Shown: piece after piece, positions 1 through 5,773 of the stretch
Layout of the letters: each line of letters starts with the position of its first letter
Numbering within the stretch: the stretch's first letter is position 1
Assembly (NCBI GenBank): GCA_964527995.1
Contig: CAZGRP010000113.1
Span: 1 to 7,900 of the forward strand
Direction of reading: 5' to 3'
Origin: CAZGRP01 sp964527995
Lineage (GTDB): Bacteria > Zhuqueibacterota > Zhuqueibacteria > Oceanimicrobiales > CAZGRP01
DNA: 7,900 nt
Translations under genes and position numbers: made by a program
Notes under the pieces: generated by a model
Seen by the model: the letters and a program-made list of their open reading frames with translations, nothing else
What the model was told of the DNA's origin: nothing
The model's database searches: none

Positions 1-191
1 CCAGCCGCGCTCCTCCTGGGAAGCCACCACGCCGAACCCGCCGAACAGCCCGCAAAAGCGCACCTGCCACCGGCGACCTGCATCTGCCTCGCTCCGGCCG
101 GTCTATCTCCGCCCGGAGCCTCCTGCTCTCAACTTTGAAGCCGAAAGCCCGCGCCGTGCCCCTACGCCACATTTGCCACCAACCTCGCCCC
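1..191. other. Region downstream of the acylase gene, no confirmed gene
   Basis: This GC-rich stretch follows the acylase stop codon and runs to the window edge. I find no hairpin followed by a T-tract on the minus strand, so no intrinsic terminator can be called. A short minus-strand frame is open from a GTG at 63 to the window edge and begins VRFCGLFGGFGVVAS. The Cys-Gly-Leu-Phe-Gly string loosely recalls the N-terminus of glutamine-dependent amidotransferases such as asparagine synthetase. It has no good ribosome binding site and only about 21 codons are visible, so I do not call it a gene. Confidence 0.5.
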
Positions 192-2624
192 TCACTCCCC
201 CTCCCCCGGCACCAACCTCACCACATGCTCCGCCGGCCCGGGCAGGAACGGCCTGGGCTCGCCATAGGCCCACGCCAGGTGTCCCTTCCGGTAGTAGGGC
301 GATAGCGGGTGGCCGCTCTGGCCGCACGGCATGTGGAAGAGGCCGTCCTCCTCGTGCCCCGGCGACACCACCAGCCGCTCCGAGGCTCCCGAGGCCGGTC
401 CCTGCACCCGCGGCATGTTCGAGTCGCCCGGAAGCTGCAGCCGCGGCATGTCGAGCCAGCGCGACACCCCCGGGATGAACCGGCTCAGTGGATGACGGAT
501 CTCCGTGGTGTTGCGCTCACCCCAGGTGTGGGCCGCCAGAGAGCTGCCGTCCCTGACGAAGCGATCGATCGTAGAATCGACGACCGCCAGGAACAACTCC
601 TGCCAGCTGCGAAACCGCGGGTCGAGCAGGTGCGCCGGCTGCTCGCTCACCAGTCGCCACAGTGGGCCTTCGCGCTGCGGCACCCAGCCGTAGCTGAAGC
701 GCGAATCAGCCGCCCGGCAGGCCGCGGTCAGCACGCCGAAGACCTCTCTGGAGAGAAAGATGCGGAAAGCACGCACCATCCGGTAGCCCGCAGAACCCAC
801 GGCTGCCCGCCCTCCCCACTCTTCCACCAGCCTGCGGAACTCGGCCCGCCGCGGGTCCGCGGCAACCGCTTCCGGCGTCAGGATTTGCAGGAGCAGATCG
901 TGCCAGCGCTGCAGGAATCGGGCGCGGTCGTCGAGCTGAATCCGCAGCATATCGCCCTCCCGGGCTTTGTCGACGGCGAAAAGATCGTCGCGGATCTGTC
1001 GGGCGCGGGCGCCGAGGGCATAGCCGCCGTCCCCGAGTTTTGCCAGCATCGGCCCGCTCACCACCCGGGCGTTGGCCGTCCAGATGCGGCCGCCTGGCGG
1101 GTCGACGATGCGCGGGTATTCGGCCGGCGACAGGTATCCTGCCCAGCCGTGGCTGCCGTCGGCCCAGGAAGTCGGCAGGCGACCGTCGAACCCGAAGCGC
1201 CGCGGGATCGGCCCGAGGATCGTCCAGCCGATGTGCCCGGCCGAATCAGCCACCACGAAGTTCTGGGCCGGAACGCCGGTGCGGTTGGCCAGCTCCAGCG
1301 CCTGCTCCACACTCGAAGCCTTCTCCAGGCGCAGCAGGCCCAGGTTCACCGCCTCGGGATCGTGCGCCACCCAGCGCAAAGCCCTGCGCCGGCCACGGTG
1401 GTCCCGGTCGACGACGGGACCCCAGAGGGTGGTCACCACGTCCAGCACTTCGTCCTCCCGGCCCTTGACGTGCACAACCTCGCGATGATGCTCGAACCGG
1501 CGCGGCCCCTCAGGGGTCAGATAGGCATCGCTGTCGCCCGGGGCCGGCTCGAGCACGACCAGATCGCTCCAGTCGCCGTAGCTGTTGGTAAAGCCCCAGG
1601 CCACCGCCCCGTTGCTCCCCACCACGACCACCGGCGCCCCGGGGAGCGTCACGCCGGTGATTCGGCGCTCTCTGCCGCGGTCATCGCGGTAGACAAGCGA
1701 GGCCCGGTACCAGGTGTTCGGCACCCGAATCGCCAGGTGCATGTCGTTCGCCAGGATGGCCCGGCCATCTGTGGTGTGGCTGCCGGCCACCGCCCAGTTG
1801 TTGCTGCCCGCCACCTCATCGGCAACTCCTTCACTCCAGCGCATCTGCGGGGCTTGCAGCTCGACGGTGGTGGTCGGCTGAGCACGCAGATCCCAAACCT
1901 CGGGACCCGGAATCGCAGGGGTTCGGAACGGCTCGCCAACGACCGGGGCATCCCACTCGGTACCCCTGGGCGCCAGAAATTCGTACAGCGGTTCGGGCAG
2001 CAGATCGTGCATGACGCCGTAAACCGATTCGCGGCTGCCGTTTTCGTCCTGGAGCTGGACATACATGGCAAAAACCACCAGGATGGCGTCCTCAGGCCTC
2101 CACGGCGCCGGGTCGCTGCGCAGCACCAGGTACTCGAAGGGAGCATTCTTCAACGATGCCAGCCCGGCGTTGACGCCGGCCGCATAAGCCTCCATCAGCG
2201 CCCTGTCGGCAGCGGAAGCGGCGGCCACGATCCGGCGGGCCCGAGCCCGAAACTGGTGGATCCTCAAAGCGCGGTCCGCCGGCAATGCCGCCGGGCCGAA
2301 AAGCTCTGCCAGCTCGCCGGCCGCCCGGCGGCGGGACAGATCCATCTGAAAGAAGCGCTCCTGGGCATGCACGAAGCCGGTTGCCCGAGCGACGTCCAGG
2401 CGGGTGGCGCCACGGATCGTCACCACACCCAGCGAGTCGCGTTCGATCAGGACCGGGGCCGATAAACCCCGGATCACCACCTCGCCGTCGACCACAGGCA
2501 GGCTGCCCCTCACCTGAGCCCGCAACCAGAAGCCGCCGACAGCGGCGACCACCACAAGAGCCGCGATCGCCCCCAGCAGCAAGCGCAGGGCGATGCGCCA
2601 CCACCGACCAGGCCGATCTCGCAC
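192..2624 (-). CDS. Penicillin acylase family (S45) Ntn-hydrolase, 5' end at or in assembly gap
   Basis: This is a secreted or membrane-anchored amidase precursor of the penicillin acylase family, which self-cleaves into alpha and beta chains and hydrolyses N-acyl amide bonds. About 810 residues are readable, the usual family size, so only a few N-terminal residues can be missing. Counting from the GTG at 2624, residues 11-34 form a hydrophobic membrane segment. The autocleavage site is Gly273-Ser274 in VAGSNNWAV; Ser274 would be the beta-chain N-terminal nucleophile. Asn518 in WTANARV is beta residue 245, close to oxyanion Asn B241 of E. coli penicillin G acylase. Asp351 and Asp354 (DWSD) keep the spacing of calcium ligands B73 and B76, and Glu199 fits ligand A152. 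The C-terminal GQSGHPLSPYY and WGERNT motifs are typical. Substrate could be beta-lactams, N-acyl homoserine lactones or other amides; sequence alone cannot tell. The GTG lies two bases from the N run, so the true start is unproven. Confidence 0.93.
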   Translation of the reverse strand: MRDRPGRWWRIALRLLLGAIAALVVVAAVGGFWLRAQVRGSLPVVDGEVVIRGLSAPVLIERDSLGVVTIRGATRLDVARATGFVHAQERFFQMDLSRRRAAGELAELFGPAALPADRALRIHQFRARARRIVAAASAADRALMEAYAAGVNAGLASLKNAPFEYLVLRSDPAPWRPEDAILVVFAMYVQLQDENGSRESVYGVMHDLLPEPLYEFLAPRGTEWDAPVVGEPFRTPAIPGPEVWDLRAQPTTTVELQAPQMRWSEGVADEVAGSNNWAVAGSHTTDGRAILANDMHLAIRVPNTWYRASLVYRDDRGRERRITGVTLPGAPVVVVGSNGAVAWGFTNSYGDWSDLVVLEPAPGDSDAYLTPEGPRRFEHHREVVHVKGREDEVLDVVTTLWGPVVDRDHRGRRRALRWVAHDPEAVNLGLLRLEKASSVEQALELANRTGVPAQNFVVADSAGHIGWTILGPIPRRFGFDGRLPTSWADGSHGWAGYLSPAEYPRIVDPPGGRIWTANARVVSGPMLAKLGDGGYALGARARQIRDDLFAVDKAREGDMLRIQLDDRARFLQRWHDLLLQILTPEAVAADPRRAEFRRLVEEWGGRAAVGSAGYRMVRAFRIFLSREVFGVLTAACRAADSRFSYGWVPQREGPLWRLVSEQPAHLLDPRFRSWQELFLAVVDSTIDRFVRDGSSLAAHTWGERNTTEIRHPLSRFIPGVSRWLDMPRLQLPGDSNMPRVQGPASGASERLVVSPGHEEDGLFHMPCGQSGHPLSPYYRKGHLAWAYGEPRPFLPGPAEHVVRLVPGEGE

Positions 2625-2626
2625 CA

Positions 2627-2726
2627 NNNNNNNNNNNNNNNNNNNNNNNNNNNNNNNNNNNNNNNNNNNNNNNNNNNNNNNNNNNNNNNNNNNNNNNNNN
2701 NNNNNNNNNNNNNNNNNNNNNNNNNN
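2627..2726. other. Assembly gap of 100 N
   Basis: Exactly 100 consecutive N occupy this interval, the customary placeholder for a scaffold gap of unknown size. It hides the 3' end of the hypothetical gene on its right and the start and ribosome binding site of the acylase gene on its left. The reading frame happens to stay open across the N run and would give a 1086-residue fusion, but this is an artefact of the placeholder length. The proteins on each side look like a nearly complete C-terminus and a nearly complete N-terminus, so the real gap may be short. Confidence 0.97.
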
Positions 2727-3404
2727 CTTCCCGCGCACCTCAACCGCTCCCATCTGGCGCAGGCAGTAGGTCATCTTCTGGGCCAGCCAGCGGGGAATGG
2801 CAGCGGCAGACGCCAGGTCGGCTGTCGTAAACGGTTCGGCCAGCTCGGGCGGGATGAGAGCCGCAAGATCGGCCGGCGTGCCGAACAGGCGCCGATCCAG
2901 GACGCGAAGCAGCCGGCGCTCTTGCGTCTGCCAATCTTTGCGGCGCCATCTTCGCGCCCGCGGGCGGCGCACCTCTTCCTCCTGGATCAACAGCACCTCG
3001 AGCGAAAAGCGGTCGTTGCAGAGAAGCTGCGGCAGGCTGACCAGTTCCTGAAAGAGCTGTTCGACTCTGCCGCGTTTGGGAGACTTGCGCCGTCCCGCGA
3101 CCGTACGGCCATCCCTGGCCATCTTGACGATCCACTTCTCCCGGGCGATCGGATAGACCAGGCGCACGCGATGGCTGTCCGTCAGCCCGATGAGCTTCCG
3201 CCGGATGGCGCCGAAATTCCGCGTCTGGATCTCCACCAGAAGATCACCACGGACGAGATCCACTACATACCCGTCGACGCTCTCCTCGAGCCGATCCCCC
3301 GGCTGGGCGTACCACCTCTTCAGGGCGGCGTGGAGATGCTTCTCGTTGTACGTGCTGATGCCGTTGTCCGCCTGCTGCGGCGGCGGCGCACACTCGTCTG
3401 ACAT
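2727..3404 (-). CDS. Hypothetical protein, PD-(D/E)XK-like core plus possible winged helix (3' end in gap)
   Basis: I cannot name this protein securely; it resembles an uncharacterised family of roughly 210-250 residues seen in environmental bacteria. 226 residues are visible and no signal peptide is present, so it should be cytoplasmic. Residues 20-32 form a likely helix (NEKHLHAALKRWY), residues 43-61 give strands containing VDGYVVDLV and LLVEIQT, residues 64-77 a helix and 79-86 a strand (RVRLVYPI). That order matches the core of PD-(D/E)XK nucleases. Asp49, Glu58 and Gln60 would be the metal-site residues, Gln replacing the usual Lys. A basic stretch (RRKSPKRGR, 105-113) and a second Arg-rich part (146-172) follow. 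Residues 192-226 look like a small winged-helix DNA-binding unit. The start at 3404 is preferred to ATGs at 3416 and 3452 because GAGGA sits six bases upstream. The nuclease reading is inference. Confidence 0.8.
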
Positions 3405-3409
3405 GGGGA

Positions 3410-3414
3410 TCCTC
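3410..3414 (-). promoter_or_regulatory. Ribosome binding site of the hypothetical gene
   Basis: Read on the minus strand this is GAGGA followed by TCCCC and then ATG at 3404. It decides the start: the in-frame ATGs at 3416 and 3452 lack a comparable upstream purine-rich site. Confidence 0.65.
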
Positions 3415-3416
3415 AT

Positions 3417-3463
3417 GCGGCTGCGGCACACGGTCGCACCGCGACCTGCCACCCAACAGCCGC
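3417..3463 (-). promoter_or_regulatory. Nested inverted repeat / RNA hairpin between two genes
   Basis: Three complementary arm pairs nest inside each other. GCGGCTG (3417-3423) pairs with CAGCCGC (3457-3463), GGCA (3425-3428) pairs with TGCC (3447-3450), and GGTCGC (3432-3437) pairs with GCGACC (3441-3446) around a three-base loop. Unpaired bases are one at 3424, three at 3429-3431 and six at 3451-3456. This gives 17 Watson-Crick pairs in the transcript of the 73-base spacer after the S9 peptidase stop. The stem ends just before the ATGAGGATCCCC leader of the next gene, leaving its ribosome binding site free. No U-tract follows, so it is not a standard intrinsic terminator. A role in mRNA stability or in uncoupling expression of the two genes is possible. 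Confidence 0.5.
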
Positions 3464-3477
3464 CGGTACGCTGCCGT

Positions 3478-5712
3478 TCACAGATTTCTCTGCCAGAATT
3501 CCAGCATGGTATGAAACAGATGGATGCGCGCCGGACGATCGCCGATGTGGTGCTTGCGCATCGGGTACATCATCAGCTCGAACCTCTTGTCGGCCTTGAT
3601 CAGCTCGTTGATGAAGGCCCAGGCGTTTTGCGGGTGGACGTTGTCGTCGCCGGTGCCGTGCACCAGAAGCAGCCGGCCGTGAAGATTTCCGGCGGCCTTG
3701 ACGAGCGAGGTCTTCTCGTACCCCTCTGGATTGTCCTGCGGCCGCTTCATGGCAAATTCGGCCCATTTGGTGTCGTAGAAATGCCAGTCCGTGACGGCGG
3801 CCACGGCGATCCCGGCTTTGAACTCCTTGGAGTGGGTCATGGCGTTCAGCGTGAAGCTGCCGCCACCGCTCCAGCCCCAGATGCCGACGCGATCCGGGTC
3901 GACATAGGGCTGCGACTTCCACCAGCGCACCGCCGCCAGCAGATCTTTCAGCTCGACCGGTCCCGACATCTGCCCGAGAATCAAATTCTCCAGCTTCTTG
4001 CTGATGGCGGTGGCGCTGCGGTTGTCGACGCGGCCGACCAGGTAGCCCTTCCGCAGCAGGATCTGATCGAAGTAGATCGACGTGCTCCACTGGTCCTGCA
4101 CCGCCGGCGCCGAGGGGCCGCCGTAGACATAGAGGATCAACGGATATTTCTTGTGGGGGTCGAAATCCCTGGGCTTCAGCAACTGCGCCGGCAGCGGGAA
4201 GCCGTCGCCGGCCGGAATCGTGAACAGGTCGGGAAGCTGCATGTCGTATTTTGCCACCAGCTCCGTGCGCGCCGGAGCCAGGACGCGCTGCAGGGTGCCG
4301 TCGCTGCGGTAGAGGGAAAGCGACGGCGGCGTGCGGATGTTGGAGAAGCGGTCGAGGTAGTAGCGGGCGTTCGGGCTGGCGCTGATGCTGTGGAACCCCT
4401 CCTCCTTGCTCAGCCGTTCGAGGCCGCTGCCGTCGAAATGGATGCGGTAGAGATGCCGCTCGACGGACGACTTCTTCAAGGCGGTGAAATAGATCCATCC
4501 CTGCTCCTCGTCGATGCCGACCACCGCCTGCCGCAGCCAGTAGACACCCCCTCCCGCCGAACGGATGGCCCAGTCACCCCGGGTGATCTTGTTGACCAGC
4601 TTGCCGTCCATGGTGTAGCGGTAGAGGTGAGCATAGCCGTCGCGTTCCGAGGCCCAGATGAAGTGCGCGCCATCTTTGAGAAAATAGAGATCGTCGTGGA
4701 TGTTCACCCAGGCCTTGTCGGTTTCCTGCAGCACCGGAGTGACCTTGCCGGTGAAGCGGTCGGCGAAGTAGAGGTCCAGTTCGGTCTGGGGGCGATTCAG
4801 GGTCTCCACACTCAGGCGGCGGCTGTCCGGCAGCCATTTCACCCGCGCCAGATACTCGTAGGGATGGTCGTTCAGGTCCACCCAGGTGGTCTTGCCGGTC
4901 TCGACCTCTACGATGCCCACACGGACGATCGGATTGTCGGTTCCCGCCTTGGGATAGCGCTGCGTCAGCACGCGCGGCACGTACGGCTCGAAATCGACAA
5001 AGCGCATCACGCTCACCGGCGACTGGTCGGTCCTCAAGAAGGCGATCGCCTTCGAGTCCTCCGACCACCAGTAGCCGATGTCGCGGCGATCGAAGATCTC
5101 CTCCCAGTAGAGCCAGGTGAGGGTGCCGTTGAGGATGGTGTCGCTGCCGTCACGGGTCAGGCGCCTCTCGGCGCTCTTGTCGATGTCATACTCGTAGAGA
5201 TCGTTGGCGCGCACGTAGGCCAGCCGCCGGCCGTCCGGCGAAAACCGGATCGCCTTCTCCCCCTCCCCGGTGTCGGTGACGCGGCTGAATTGCGCCTTCT
5301 TCAGGTCGAGCAGATAGATATCGCCCTGGAACAGATAGGCGGCTTTCCGCCCGCGGCGATCCAGAGCCACGGGCCAGGGAAGAAGGTCCGGCGTCTTCTC
5401 CTCGCCGAGAAGCTTCTCCAGGCTTTGCAGCGCCTTCCTCATATCCAGCACGGGCGTGCGCCGGCCGGTTTTTGGATCCAGCCTCTCGAAGGTACGCACC
5501 TCTTCGGGCTTGCGCGGGTCGTACAGCAGGGCGGTGTTGTCGTCGAGCCAGGTGAAGCGCGGCAATGCCGTCAGCCCGGCGCTGCTGTCGCTGTAGATCC
5601 ACTCGACCGTGATCTTCTCCTGCTGCTGGCCGGCCGCAGGCGGCGCCATCCCGACCAGGAGCAGGAGCACACAGGCGATAACTATCGAAGTCGTCCTGCA
5701 ACGGTGATTCAT
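3478..5712 (-). CDS. Exported dipeptidyl-peptidase IV-like S9 serine peptidase
   Basis: This 744-residue S9 family peptidase should remove dipeptides from the N-termini of peptides outside the cytoplasm. A signal peptide spans residues 1-28 (basic start, hydrophobic core, cut near PAAG|QQ). Residues about 30-480 form the beta-propeller domain with repeated blades (SPDGRRLAYV). Glu204-Glu205 in WLYWEEIFD match the paired glutamates that hold the substrate amino group in DPP IV (205/206 in human). The C-terminal alpha/beta-hydrolase domain carries Tyr530 (YGGPS, oxyanion), Ser615 (GWSGGG), Asp689 with Asn691 (HGTGDDNVHPQN) and His721 (RKHHI). The 32-residue Asp-His spacing equals that of human DPP IV. 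Pocket residues differ: Gly616 replaces Tyr631 and Trp650 replaces Tyr666, so strict Pro/Ala preference is uncertain. The ATG is preceded by GGAGGA nine to ten bases upstream. It lies 61 bases after the GxGYxYP gene and is probably co-transcribed with it. Confidence 0.94.
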   Translation of the reverse strand: MNHRCRTTSIVIACVLLLLVGMAPPAAGQQQEKITVEWIYSDSSAGLTALPRFTWLDDNTALLYDPRKPEEVRTFERLDPKTGRRTPVLDMRKALQSLEKLLGEEKTPDLLPWPVALDRRGRKAAYLFQGDIYLLDLKKAQFSRVTDTGEGEKAIRFSPDGRRLAYVRANDLYEYDIDKSAERRLTRDGSDTILNGTLTWLYWEEIFDRRDIGYWWSEDSKAIAFLRTDQSPVSVMRFVDFEPYVPRVLTQRYPKAGTDNPIVRVGIVEVETGKTTWVDLNDHPYEYLARVKWLPDSRRLSVETLNRPQTELDLYFADRFTGKVTPVLQETDKAWVNIHDDLYFLKDGAHFIWASERDGYAHLYRYTMDGKLVNKITRGDWAIRSAGGGVYWLRQAVVGIDEEQGWIYFTALKKSSVERHLYRIHFDGSGLERLSKEEGFHSISASPNARYYLDRFSNIRTPPSLSLYRSDGTLQRVLAPARTELVAKYDMQLPDLFTIPAGDGFPLPAQLLKPRDFDPHKKYPLILYVYGGPSAPAVQDQWSTSIYFDQILLRKGYLVGRVDNRSATAISKKLENLILGQMSGPVELKDLLAAVRWWKSQPYVDPDRVGIWGWSGGGSFTLNAMTHSKEFKAGIAVAAVTDWHFYDTKWAEFAMKRPQDNPEGYEKTSLVKAAGNLHGRLLLVHGTGDDNVHPQNAWAFINELIKADKRFELMMYPMRKHHIGDRPARIHLFHTMLEFWQRNL

Positions 5713-5720
5713 TTGCCTCT

Positions 5721-5726
5721 TCCTCC
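5721..5726 (-). promoter_or_regulatory. Ribosome binding site of the S9 peptidase gene
   Basis: GGAGGA on the minus strand, eight bases before the ATG at 5712, with a second weaker AGAGG closer to the start. It supports this ATG, which is also the one that yields a complete signal peptide. Confidence 0.75.
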
Positions 5727-5773
5727 GGAAAAAGACACATCATAGTTGACCGTAATCATCCGCAGTGAAACGA

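Noticed and set aside
100..125. CTCC/GGAG inverted repeat downstream of the acylase gene as a terminator
   Set aside because: The stem is only four to five base pairs with a tiny loop and no T-tract follows on the minus strand.
309..2465. Long plus-strand open frame of 718 codons opposite the acylase gene
   Set aside because: It mirrors a well-supported S45 gene, has no recognisable domains and is rich in Arg, Pro, Gly and His as expected of an antisense frame in GC-rich DNA.
3405..3452. Upstream in-frame starts (ATG 3452 and ATG 3416) for the hypothetical protein
   Set aside because: They would place the start inside the hairpin region and lack a purine-rich site, whereas ATG 3404 has GAGGA at a suitable distance.
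5739..5744. TATGAT on the minus strand as a possible -10 box before the S9 peptidase gene
   Set aside because: No convincing -35 hexamer lies 16-18 bases upstream, and the 61-base spacer with co-directional genes is well explained by read-through.
3190..5745. Plus-strand open frame of 851 codons opposite the S9 peptidase gene
   Set aside because: Antisense shadow: the minus strand holds an intact catalytic triad, signal peptide and ribosome binding site, while the plus frame has low-complexity composition and no motifs.
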